Positions 7,401 to 13,562 are shown, counted from the stretch's first letter. The stretch is 15,782 nt of DNA from an uncultured Bacilli bacterium (GCA_934101745.1 CAKOSD010000005.1:1-15782), one strand, 5' to 3'. Numbers and translations: made by a program. The notes: generated by a model from the sequence alone, not told the origin.

Positions 7401-10400
7401 TTATTTTTGCTATAGATCCTAATAAGGAATTGACGGAGGCTGATATTCCTGTAGTTTTTGATAAATATAATAACTATATGAATTTGAATTTTGATAGATT
7501 AGTAAATAAAAAGACGGTTACTTCCGATTTAGAAAAATTAAAAGAAGTTGTTTTCTGGATTGAAAAATATAAATCTATTCCTAATGCTAATAGTACTGAT
7601 AAACAAGAAGTGAGAAAAGCAGTAACTTTAATAAGAATAAGAGAAAAGTATGCTAAATATAAAAATATTAATTTAGATGAACAAAATTTAAATGACTATG
7701 ATAAATATAATATTTCCTTAATTATAGGTATTTGCAATAAGTACGATATTTGGAATATGAATTTAGGAACTATTTCTAAAGAAGAAATCCGTAAAACCGA
7801 AAGAGTTACTTTATTTAATGTAAGTGCTATCAGACAGACATTTTTAGAGGCTTGTAATTCAGTAAGAAACATTGCTGGCGCATCGGCTATGAAAGCAAGT
7901 GACCGTATAAAATTATATTTACAAGTTGCTGATATTTTAACTGAAAATGGAGTTATTTTAACACCAGATGTACTAACTAGTAATGTGGCTGTTGCTATTA
8001 GCGACTTACTTTCTGCTGTTGATGAGATATCTTTAGAAAATATTAAATATGATTTAGCTAGTTTAGGACTTGATTTTAATTATCCAATTGGAATTGAATA
8101 TGATCACTGTAAAGATTGTTTCTTTGCCGGTAAATCGGTATTTGCTGGTTATGATTATAATTTTGAGGATATTACCAATTTAAGAAAATTTGGTATTTTA
8201 TGTAATAGTAAAAATCGGGATGTTATTGATGAACAAGGATTTATTATAAGTGGTCCTAATAAAATAATTGGTAAAAATATTTGGACGGGTACATATTATT
8301 CTAAAGATAATGCGGACATTAAAGGCTATGATCCTTATGGATTTAATGTTAAAACTAAGATTAATATTCATACTGATGATTATGTTGATAGTTATGGTTT
8401 TAATATTGACCGTATTAATGTAAGAACTAACGAGTTATATGATGAACATGGGTTTGATATTGACCACAATCATAGGGAAACTGGTACTAAGTTTGATGAA
8501 CGTAATTTTGATATTGATGGTTATTGGTATATATATAATCCTGATGCTGATACTTATGAGAATTCTCGCAGAAAATATGATTTACAATCTTATGATATAG
8601 AGGGCTTTAATAAAAGAAACTTTAATAGTTCACATTTACATAAGATTACAAAACTTCCATATGATGAAATGTTCTTTGATGAAGAGGGTTATTATTGGGC
8701 TTTACAACCAGATGGTTCACGAGCTAAAACTAATAAGATATTTAACGATGAAATGTTTGATAGAGAAGGAAATCTTTATGTATATGATGATAATGGCAAG
8801 CTGGTAAAAAAAGGTCAAGTATATAATAAATATGGTTTTATGGCTGATGGAACTCATTACATAACAAAAACTAATCTTGATGAACGCGGTTATGATATGC
8901 ATGGAATATGGTATAGAAAGAATGGTAGGATTTACGTATCAACCGGTTCTATATTTAATGATAAAGGTTGGACAAGAGATGATTTAACTTTAAGACATAA
9001 TGCCTATGGTTTAACAATAGATAGTAAAGGTAATCTTTTGTTAGATAAAGTTGATGATTATGGTTTTGATATTAAAGGAAGATATCACCGTCCTAAAGAT
9101 GAAATTGATAAAACTGGATTTAAAACTTTTCATCCTGGTTATATAGATTATTCAGATAAAGTAATGGATAGTAATAGAATTAATGGTGTATATTATGATA
9201 TTCATGGCTTTGATAAAAATGGTATATCAAGAGATAAATATGGTTTTGATAGACAAGGTTATTGGTGGAAAAAAGATGAAAATGGTGAGTTAGTTAATAC
9301 ATACAATTATTTTTCTGATGAAGGTTGGACTGTTGATGAAAAGAAGTTTATACCATATTTAGGTTTAACTAAATATAGCCCTATTGATAGTAGAGGGTTT
9401 AATATAGACCACGTTTATAGAGAAGAGCATTTGTTTCAAGATTATGATAAGCACTTTTTTGATTATTATAATGTTAATCTTCATACCGGAACTTATTTAG
9501 ATGAAGGAAATTTTGATGTAAAAGGTGACTGGTGGAAACAAGATGAAAATGGTGAGTTAGTTAATACCCATTCTAAGTACAATGATGAAGGCTGGAATAT
9601 TGATCATGTAAATGAAAGAACTGGACGTATTGTTGATGAACATGGTTTTGATTATCTTCATTTATATAATTATTATACTAAAGGAAAATATCCAAAACTT
9701 AATTCTTCTCTTTATGATCGTCGGGGGTTTGATTATTTATGTATTCATAGAAAAACTAAAAAAGTTTATGATACGCATTATTTTGATATAGATGGTTTCT
9801 GGTATAAAAAAGTTGGCGATGAATATGTTAAAACTGATTCTAAATTTGATGATAAAGGGTATGACTGTACAGGGTATGACGCTAACGGCTTTTCTAGAAA
9901 TGGCTTTAGTAAATCCAATAGAAGAAAATATAATCCACGTGGTTTTGATGTTGATTGCTTGCATTATTTAACTCATCAACCTTATGACTTAGAGGGATTA
10001 GATATAAATGGCAATAAAGTAGCTGGTGTTGATTATGCCTTAATTGAGAGAGTAAAAAGAAAGTTGCATTTTGAGTCTAGAAAATATTTAAAAGAATTGT
10101 TAGAAGAATATAATATTCGGAAAATGTTAAATGAAATAGTAAGTATTTATGATGAAAGTACGGAAGATTTTGAAGAAGATGCTGGTGAAATTAATGAATT
10201 TATTCAGGTTATAATGCAACTTGCTATTAAGGAAGATAATACTTTATATACTGAAGAGGAGATATATGAATTCTTAAAGATGTATGCTCGCGATACTAAG
10301 GAACAGCAAAAAGATGAAGAAATATATGGTTCAATTAAGGAAGATGAATATGGAGAAATAACTTTTATTGATGATCCTCGTGATGCTATAGCCTTTGGAA

Positions 10401-10408
10401 GGAGATAA
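4418..10408 (+). CDS. Giant multidomain SF2 helicase with ADP-ribosyltransferase-like N-terminus and about 25 C-terminal tandem repeats
   Basis: The product is about 1996 residues, numbered from ATG 4418. Residues 20-118 resemble an ADP-ribosyltransferase fold: VFRAL with Arg25, ISLSTN (91-96) in the place of the Ser-Thr-Ser strand, then a DYG turn and strand YAVIKV (111-116). The third catalytic residue is not clear, so this is a structural guess. A long predicted-helical region follows to about 590. The helicase core is well supported: RDYQQ Q-like motif, Walker A PTGGGKS (632-638), DEIHH (725-729), SAT in GISATPER (753-760), motif V LDEGVH (962-967), and motif VI QQLGR (990-994) without the usual final Arg. 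A helical linker comes next. About 25 repeats follow at 1271-1867, then an acidic helical tail. No signal peptide or membrane segment is visible. It stands alone between terminators. Nucleic-acid translocation is likely; a defence role is only an inference. Confidence 0.85.
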   Translation: MMDSELFGIGNFNVLQDNDYYYVFRALNRADHADVLNYFLETNEDIERIRTDRERYEEEHGRAKYNKDSKLSLEEIYDHIKVRYLKETNCISLSTNANVSLDYGAGYFDEYAVIKVPKNDHENIVAAGQYMLTEISNRIEKALTNKNVDRKILDIIERIDTMKSNENIVNTVSILCKDQKYAKDVMSRFQSRQFLNGEQQLEYNKLIAKLTVLEVTGVIPSIIKENENNSSLLSTVGGAFSSGEVIHYKDISHDKFKYVSKNMMNLFAIVQQLKEKHPDNYNVKRLEARVLQLYNQGYDIKQDGDKVLLTNGTDSIDCYLNPSNSPIFNSEKLDDKLFSIEEVYNMTGGAINYTQAKVLIEFCYYLAEARRQAYDYAGIVSAIMGNTNLNEIIIKDTVAINSKIIDRINNNGYKICESVNLGLEDKYAGYYSALYQRQLVDLIFNFSTESLEKLLSDRGLTLSYSVISHIQRNKATSKNEYYASSIIDTINFEEIYPTTVADETIEEEKQKLTSDLAKNDISKLYNAFLKLDLSHEDISYYIFNLFISNSYKGRTFEEICNMDNIDEFISDNSTVFNKKVNTLTLRRYLGIFQDMNYVSDSKIVLRDYQQRIKNEVDSIYADNRRFAGVVLPTGGGKSFIAMAEMVDRRDEKIVYLAPRVGILRNFKKNIVEYVAGVDPEGLKEEELDVIVKDCFPYMELICYQSLTAADEAKIASLSADFIIMDEIHHIGGRNWNMCVKQLLDNNKSARILGISATPERDNFVELEGEEYFKMYNGDMMMAMAAYLDNYSATELMQKRYLACDINIIDAIQEGYVVCPNIISYDYALDESEDYKSAIRLVNKIKNPLAVAKAKSAIDTMLEAANKAKIVNEDEIISQYLKVNDGRYILLLPRKPREYEGTVDDYFEEMIENFKTAIYDIDKEPHIEYIHSNQTRKLNDAAMQRFESYNDKHMKVLAAIDMLDEGVHLSHLSGSFNYRKIDSKHLILSLQQLGRVIFAIDPNKELTEADIPVVFDKYNNYMNLNFDRLVNKKTVTSDLEKLKEVVFWIEKYKSIPNANSTDKQEVRKAVTLIRIREKYAKYKNINLDEQNLNDYDKYNISLIIGICNKYDIWNMNLGTISKEEIRKTERVTLFNVSAIRQTFLEACNSVRNIAGASAMKASDRIKLYLQVADILTENGVILTPDVLTSNVAVAISDLLSAVDEISLENIKYDLASLGLDFNYPIGIEYDHCKDCFFAGKSVFAGYDYNFEDITNLRKFGILCNSKNRDVIDEQGFIISGPNKIIGKNIWTGTYYSKDNADIKGYDPYGFNVKTKINIHTDDYVDSYGFNIDRINVRTNELYDEHGFDIDHNHRETGTKFDERNFDIDGYWYIYNPDADTYENSRRKYDLQSYDIEGFNKRNFNSSHLHKITKLPYDEMFFDEEGYYWALQPDGSRAKTNKIFNDEMFDREGNLYVYDDNGKLVKKGQVYNKYGFMADGTHYITKTNLDERGYDMHGIWYRKNGRIYVSTGSIFNDKGWTRDDLTLRHNAYGLTIDSKGNLLLDKVDDYGFDIKGRYHRPKDEIDKTGFKTFHPGYIDYSDKVMDSNRINGVYYDIHGFDKNGISRDKYGFDRQGYWWKKDENGELVNTYNYFSDEGWTVDEKKFIPYLGLTKYSPIDSRGFNIDHVYREEHLFQDYDKHFFDYYNVNLHTGTYLDEGNFDVKGDWWKQDENGELVNTHSKYNDEGWNIDHVNERTGRIVDEHGFDYLHLYNYYTKGKYPKLNSSLYDRRGFDYLCIHRKTKKVYDTHYFDIDGFWYKKVGDEYVKTDSKFDDKGYDCTGYDANGFSRNGFSKSNRRKYNPRGFDVDCLHYLTHQPYDLEGLDINGNKVAGVDYALIERVKRKLHFESRKYLKELLEEYNIRKMLNEIVSIYDESTEDFEEDAGEINEFIQVIMQLAIKEDNTLYTEEEIYEFLKMYARDTKEQQKDEEIYGSIKEDEYGEITFIDDPRDAIAFGRR
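9273..9300 (+). repeat. 28-bp exact direct repeat, copy 1
   Basis: This stretch, coding KDENGELVNT, is identical base for base to 9540-9567, 267 bp (89 codons) further on. Flanking units are diverged, which points to a recent duplication or gene-conversion event inside the repeat array. Confidence 0.85.
9540..9567 (+). repeat. 28-bp exact direct repeat, copy 2
   Basis: Second copy of the block at 9273-9300, coding QDENGELVNT. In-frame recombination between the two would remove exactly 89 codons, several whole repeat units, without a frameshift. Confidence 0.85.
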
Positions 10409-10415
10409 GGATATT

Positions 10416-10447
10416 AAGACACATTTTAATTAGAAGTGTGTCTTTTT
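10416..10447 (+). terminator. Intrinsic terminator of the giant helicase gene
   Basis: AAGACACA (10416-10423) pairs perfectly over 8 bases with TGTGTCTT (10437-10444), with a 13-base loop and a T run to 10447. It begins 8 bases after the stop codon. Confidence 0.88.
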
Positions 10448-10458
10448 ACACTTTATTG

Positions 10459-10467
10459 TGTTAAAAT
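10459..10467 (+). promoter_or_regulatory. Candidate extended -10 promoter of the metallopeptidase gene
   Basis: TGTTAAAAT is again TGn plus TAAAAT, within the 14-base block (10455-10468) that is identical to 814-827. No clear -35 is visible. Transcription would start near 10474, leaving about 25 bases of leader with the AAAGGA ribosome binding site at 10485-10490. Confidence 0.45.
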
Positions 10468-10498
10468 TTGTTTATTAATACTTGAAAGGAACTAAATT

Positions 10499-11287
10499 AT
10501 GAAAGTACTGATTGATAATGAAGAAATAAAAATGTCGGTTTCAGAAAAATTTATGAGACCAAGTAAGTCGTTAGGTAATAAGTCTTTAGCGGACTTTATG
10601 CTTCAAAATACTATGGATAAACTGGCACTTTATAGAAAAATATTTGGCGTCGAAAGATTAGAAAAAATATGTTTTGAGACATATGATGTCGATACAGAGT
10701 TAGATGAATTTTTTAAAAGACGAAGAGAAGTTGATAAAAGTCCAGTTCCTTCTTATTGCCGAGGTTTCTTTGATGATAAAAGCAATCTTTCGTGTTCTTG
10801 CAATCATGCCAATGCAGCGTATAAAAGTGGGTGGTGGTATAGTGCTGTGGGTACTAATGCTCATGAGGCTTTTCATTTATATTATAAGAAATATGTTTAT
10901 GGTAATGATAGAATAGTATGGTTTGATGAGGGCATGGCGCAGTTTATATCAGGAGAAAAAGACTGGCTACTAAATGATGAGGTTAAGTTTGAACAGGCAT
11001 TTAGAAAATTTTTAGATGATTATGTTCCTATAGATAATTTAAATGTAAGATGTCATGGAAAAGATGGGGTTTCTGATGAATATATATTTGATAGGCCTAA
11101 AGTGTTTAGAGGATATATGGCTAGTTTTTTAATAATTAAATATATAGATGAAGTTTATGGTAGAACTTATTTATATGAACTAATGAAAAATAATAAGAAA
11201 ATTAAAGAGTTTGGTGATAGGGCTCTAGAAGAAATGGTTAGTTATTATAAGAAAAAATATACTATTAGTGATGGTATTAAATTATAA
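10499..11287 (+). CDS. Soluble zinc metallopeptidase-like protein (HExxH, peptidase MA clan)
   Basis: The 262-residue protein has the zinc-peptidase motif HEAFH (residues 122-126) followed 17 residues later by Glu144 in WFDEGMAQFISG. This is the HExxH...E arrangement of gluzincin peptidases, with the W-x-D-E-G-x-A wording of the MA clan. His122, His126 and Glu144 would bind zinc and Glu123 would be the catalytic base. A cluster of cysteines (Cys87, Cys99, Cys101) precedes the motif. No signal peptide or transmembrane helix is visible, so it should act in the cytoplasm, unlike most small secreted relatives. The start is supported by AAAGGA 8 bases upstream. It is followed after 29 bases by tag with no terminator between. 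The physiological substrate is unknown; it could process a toxin, a regulator or a neighbouring product. Confidence 0.75.
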   Translation: MKVLIDNEEIKMSVSEKFMRPSKSLGNKSLADFMLQNTMDKLALYRKIFGVERLEKICFETYDVDTELDEFFKRRREVDKSPVPSYCRGFFDDKSNLSCSCNHANAAYKSGWWYSAVGTNAHEAFHLYYKKYVYGNDRIVWFDEGMAQFISGEKDWLLNDEVKFEQAFRKFLDDYVPIDNLNVRCHGKDGVSDEYIFDRPKVFRGYMASFLIIKYIDEVYGRTYLYELMKNNKKIKEFGDRALEEMVSYYKKKYTISDGIKL

Positions 11288-11316
11288 AGGAAATTTATTT
11301 GAAAAAGAGGAATTTT

Positions 11317-11859
11317 ATGCGATGTAAGTGGTGCAACGAAAAAAATGAGAAATATGTAGAATATCATGATAACGAATGGGGTATTTTAAATACGGAGGAT
11401 AAATATTTATTTGAAATGTTAATTTTAGAGTCTTTTCAAGCAGGGCTATCATGGGAATGTGTTTTAAATAAAAGAGAGGCTTTTAGAAAAAGTTATGATA
11501 ATTTTGCTATTGATAAGATTATAAATTATGATGATAAAAAAATAGAAGAATTAATAAATAATAAAGATATTATTAGAAATAAATTAAAGATAAGGGCTAG
11601 TATAAATAATGCTAAAATATTTAAGAAGATTAGTGAAGAATATAAGGGTTTTTATAATTATTTAAAGACTTTTACTAAAGGTGATATTATTTATGAAAAT
11701 GATAAAACTACTTCTAATTTAAGTGATAATATTTCTAGAGATTTACAAAAAAGAGGAATGAGGTTTGTAGGAAGTACAATAATTTATTCTTATTTGCAGG
11801 CAATTGGGGTAATTAATAGTCATGATGATACTTGTGATTATAAAAATAAGAAGTATTGA
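11317..11859 (+). CDS. tag: DNA-3-methyladenine glycosylase I
   Basis: This enzyme removes 3-methyladenine from alkylated DNA and starts base-excision repair in the cytoplasm. The 180-residue product has the family's N-terminal MRCKWC, the YHDNEWG block with His17, LESFQAGLSW, the KREAFR helix, and near the end MRFVGSTIIYSYLQAIG. The C-terminal HDDTC (His169, Cys173), with His17 and Cys3, matches the structural zinc site known in E. coli Tag. ATG 11317 is chosen because AAAGAGG lies 6 bases upstream and the protein then begins like its relatives. An in-frame TTG at 11299 with AAAGG upstream would add six residues. It ends in TGA, evidence that TGA is a stop codon here. It is probably co-transcribed with the metallopeptidase. 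Confidence 0.93.
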   Translation: MRCKWCNEKNEKYVEYHDNEWGILNTEDKYLFEMLILESFQAGLSWECVLNKREAFRKSYDNFAIDKIINYDDKKIEELINNKDIIRNKLKIRASINNAKIFKKISEEYKGFYNYLKTFTKGDIIYENDKTTSNLSDNISRDLQKRGMRFVGSTIIYSYLQAIGVINSHDDTCDYKNKKY

Positions 11860-11931
11860 TAAGAATAAGTAGTAATTTAGAAAATAATTTATTAAAATAA
11901 ATATAGATAATTTAAGAATAGAGGGATTAAA

Positions 11932-12210
11932 ATGCTTGCTAATGTCTTACTTAGTATAGTTTCAATTTGTACATTGATTTCCTATGGACCTCAGATAACG
12001 CAGTTAATAATTAGTAAAAGTTCGGAGGATTTAAGTATTTCTTCGTGGGTAGTAGGAACGATAAGTTATCTGGCTTATGTCTTGTATGCTTATCTTTGTA
12101 CAAGTGATAATATGTTAAAGTTTACTTCAATGTTAGAATTGGTACTATCTTGTATGGTGCTAGTTTTAATTATTGTTTTTCGCATTAGAGATAAGAAGAA
12201 AAAGAAGTAA
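11932..12210 (+). CDS. Small PQ-loop membrane protein (SemiSWEET-like)
   Basis: The 92-residue protein has three predicted transmembrane helices (about 3-23, 40-57 and 64-84) and the PQ-loop signature SYGPQITQLI with Pro20-Gln21, followed by K-S-S-E-D-L-S-I-S-S-W, the usual short loop before helix 2. This is the single triple-helix unit of bacterial SemiSWEETs, which dimerise to move small sugars or other small molecules across the cytoplasmic membrane. The tail is lysine-rich, placing the C-terminus inside. The ribosome binding site AGAGGG precedes the ATG. No clear promoter is seen in the 72-base gap after tag, so it may be the third gene of that unit. The substrate is unknown. Confidence 0.85.
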   Translation: MLANVLLSIVSICTLISYGPQITQLIISKSSEDLSISSWVVGTISYLAYVLYAYLCTSDNMLKFTSMLELVLSCMVLVLIIVFRIRDKKKKK

Positions 12211-12220
12211 ACTTTCTTTT
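12198..12220 (+). terminator. Weak terminator-like hairpin at the end of the PQ-loop gene
   Basis: GAAG and the A run before it can pair with CTTTC plus T run across the stop codon, with one bulged T and a four-base loop. It is short and AT-rich; included because a strong new promoter starts immediately after it. Confidence 0.3.
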
Positions 12221-12225
12221 ATAGG

Positions 12226-12254
12226 TTGACAAGTGTATAAAATACACATATAAT
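12226..12254 (+). promoter_or_regulatory. Consensus sigma-A promoter of the NrtR-like gene
   Basis: TTGACA (12226-12231) and TATAAT (12249-12254) are both perfect hexamers separated by exactly 17 bases. It is by far the best promoter in the window. Transcription should start near 12261. The spacer holds a perfect palindrome. Confidence 0.92.
12233..12247 (+). promoter_or_regulatory. Palindromic operator, copy 1 (probable NrtR-like autoregulation site)
   Basis: GTGTATAAAATACAC is a perfect palindrome, two 6-base arms around AAA, placed between the -35 and -10 boxes where bound protein would block RNA polymerase. The identical 15 bases occur at 12973-12987, upstream of the next gene. It has no T tail and is not a terminator. 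Binding by the adjacent regulator is inferred. Confidence 0.8.
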
Positions 12255-12274
12255 ATAAATGGATGGTGAAGGTA

Positions 12275-12934
12275 ATGGAATTAAACAATAAGTTATATAA
12301 AAATATAGGTATTCATGTTATTACTACTTTGTTTACAGTCGATAAGGGAATTGTAAAGGTTTTGCTGGTTAAACGAACTAATGAACCTTTTAATGGTTAT
12401 TGGGCTTTACCGGGTGGGGCAATGTATAATAATGAAACCCTAGAAGATGGGGCTAGAAGAGAATTAAAAGAAAAAACCGGATTAGAAAATATTAAATTAG
12501 AATTAGGTAATATCTTTGATGATGTTAATAGAAGTAATTTACAAAGAATGATTGGGGTTTCCTTTCTAGGGGTTATAAATACTAAGGGTATAGAGTTACA
12601 AAAAGAAACAATGAAAACTTCTAATGCCGACTTTTTCGCCATTGATAAAGTGCCTAAACTTGCTTATGATCATAATTTAGTAATAGATAAATCGTTAGCA
12701 ATTTTAAAAGAAAAAATACTTAAGAGCAGTATTTTAAAAGATTTATTACCGGAAGAATTTACTTTACCAGAGTTACAAAAGGTTTATGAAACTTTATTAA
12801 ATAAAGAGTTAGATAGAAGAAATTTTAGAAAGAAATTATTAAATGATGGAATAATACAGGCTGTTAATAAAGATGCTGTTTTTAATGGGAAGAAACCGGC
12901 TAAGTTATATTGTTTTAAAGATATAGAAAAATAA
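12275..12934 (+). CDS. NrtR-like transcriptional regulator: degenerate Nudix domain plus winged helix
   Basis: The N-terminal half is a Nudix fold; the C-terminal part (about 145-195) has the NrtR winged-helix wording: LLPEEFTLPELQKVYE then LDRRNFRKKLL. NrtR proteins repress NAD-metabolism genes and release DNA on binding ADP-ribose or related nucleotides. The Nudix box here is G48-x5-E54-x7-R62-E63-L-K-E66-K67-T-G-L. The last metal-binding Glu of the REUxEExGU box is replaced by Lys67, which fits a domain that senses rather than hydrolyses. The start is taken as ATG 12275, because transcription from the promoter begins near 12261; ATG 12263 would be nearly leaderless and GTG 12266 is another option. 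A palindrome in its own promoter and a second before the next gene suggest autoregulation and one nearby target. The ligand is inferred from the family. Confidence 0.85.
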   Translation: MELNNKLYKNIGIHVITTLFTVDKGIVKVLLVKRTNEPFNGYWALPGGAMYNNETLEDGARRELKEKTGLENIKLELGNIFDDVNRSNLQRMIGVSFLGVINTKGIELQKETMKTSNADFFAIDKVPKLAYDHNLVIDKSLAILKEKILKSSILKDLLPEEFTLPELQKVYETLLNKELDRRNFRKKLLNDGIIQAVNKDAVFNGKKPAKLYCFKDIEK

Positions 12935-12957
12935 GTGTATTAGTAATAATACCTTTT
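12931..12957 (+). terminator. Short terminator after the NrtR-like gene
   Basis: GTATTA (12937-12942) pairs with TAATAC (12947-12952) around GTAA, followed by TTTT at 12954-12957. It directly abuts the -10 box of the next gene. Confidence 0.5.
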
Positions 12958-12962
12958 ATAAT
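12957..12962 (+). promoter_or_regulatory. -10 box of the HAD-gene promoter
   Basis: TATAAT is a perfect hexamer, but the -35 region (near 12934-12940) is weak. Transcription would start near 12969, right at the left edge of the second palindrome. Confidence 0.45.
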
Positions 12963-12971
12963 CAGATTGTA

Positions 12972-12988
12972 TGTGTATAAAATACACA
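12972..12988 (+). promoter_or_regulatory. Palindromic operator, copy 2, upstream of the HAD gene
   Basis: TGTGTATAAAATACACA is a 17-base perfect palindrome whose central 15 bases (12973-12987) equal the copy at 12233-12247. It sits just downstream of the expected transcription start and just before the GAAGGG ribosome binding site. It is most likely the second binding site of the adjacent NrtR-like regulator. Confidence 0.8.
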
Positions 12989-13005
12989 TAAGAAAGAAGG
13001 GTAAT

Positions 13006-13515
13006 ATGATTAATTTGTATATTGATTTTGATGGGGTAATTAAAGATACTATTAGAGTAAGTTATAAGATGATGGCAGATTTAGGGATTGACTTAAATAA
13101 TAGGGCCGATGTTATTAAGTTTTATCAGAGTATTGATTGGAATGAACTATTAGATAATTCCGAGGAGTTAAATAATGCTTTTCAAAATATAAATAAAATT
13201 TATGAAGAGAAAATATTTAGACCTGCTATTTTGACGACGGTTAATTCTTTAGGCGAGATGATTGCTAAGACGAATTATATTAGAAGTAAAAATGAAGATA
13301 TAAGTATTATTTGCGTTCCAAGCGGAGTAGAAAAATGTAAGATAGTTAAGGCTTCTAAGGCTATCTTGGTTGATGATTATTCTGGTAATTTGGCTAGTTG
13401 GGTAAAATCAGGAGGAATTGGGATTAAATTTGGTTATGATGAGGATTATATTTCGATTGATTCCTTAGCTTACTTTGCCTCTGATAAGGTTAAAAAATTA
13501 GCGTTGGTATGCTAA
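13006..13515 (+). CDS. HAD-family phosphatase, 5'-nucleotidase-like
   Basis: The 169-residue cytoplasmic protein shows the HAD motif I IDFDGV with Asp7 (nucleophile) and Asp9, a motif II region at ILTTVNS (Thr77/Thr78), a basic segment VEKCKIVKASK, and motif IV AILVDDYSGNLASWVKSGG (Asp123, Asp124). The wording of motif IV and the overall size resemble small nucleotidase-like HAD enzymes that dephosphorylate nucleoside monophosphates. ATG 13006 is chosen with GAAGGG just upstream. An in-frame TTG at 12967 would run the coding frame through the palindrome and gives no sensible N-terminus. Sharing an operator with the NrtR-like gene suggests a role in nicotinamide or nucleotide salvage, for instance dephosphorylating a mononucleotide; that role is inferred. 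Confidence 0.75.
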   Translation: MINLYIDFDGVIKDTIRVSYKMMADLGIDLNNRADVIKFYQSIDWNELLDNSEELNNAFQNINKIYEEKIFRPAILTTVNSLGEMIAKTNYIRSKNEDISIICVPSGVEKCKIVKASKAILVDDYSGNLASWVKSGGIGIKFGYDEDYISIDSLAYFASDKVKKLALVC

Positions 13516-13530
13516 GACAAAGACTCTTTA

Positions 13531-13539
13531 TGATATAAT
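13531..13539 (+). promoter_or_regulatory. Extended -10 promoter of the Nudix-DUF1287 pair
   Basis: TGATATAAT is a perfect extended -10 (TGn plus TATAAT). No strong -35 is present. A small palindrome AAAGACTCTTT (13519-13529) lies directly upstream. Expected transcription start is near 13546, ahead of the AGGACGG ribosome binding site. Confidence 0.55.
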
Positions 13540-13562
13540 TGAAGAAGATAGGACGGATTTTG

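Larger units (their letters stand above)
8228..10018 (+). repeat. Coding tandem array of about 25 degenerate GFDIDG-type repeats
   Basis: The protein repeat can be written [YF]-[DN]-x-x-G-F-D-[IV]-[DK]-[GH], followed by an aromatic/basic stretch and often T-G or T-x-K. Two lengths occur: a short form of about 18 residues (for example YDEHGFDIDHNHRETGTK) and a long form of about 26-28 that inserts a W-Y/W-K-x-D-E-N-G-E-L-V hairpin after the G. Examples of the core are YDEHGFDID, FDERNFDIDG, VDDYGFDIKG, YNDEGWNID, VDEHGFDY, YDTHYFDIDG and YNPRGFDVD. Boundaries are approximate because early and late copies are decayed. The units are acidic and aromatic and probably form stacked beta-hairpins (inferred). 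I do not recognise the repeat as a named family. Confidence 0.85.

Noticed and set aside
8228..10018. CRISPR array or non-coding tandem repeat
   Set aside because: Repetition is at protein level with diverged codons and variable unit lengths inside one open frame; there are no constant DNA repeats with unique spacers.
10704..10916. Plus-strand open frame overlapping the metallopeptidase
   Set aside because: It is an out-of-frame shadow of a gene with a clear HExxH motif and has no supporting start signals.
12233..12988. The GTGTATAAAATACAC palindromes as terminators
   Set aside because: Neither has a T tail, the loop is only AAA, and both sit in promoter or leader positions, one exactly in a 17-base promoter spacer.
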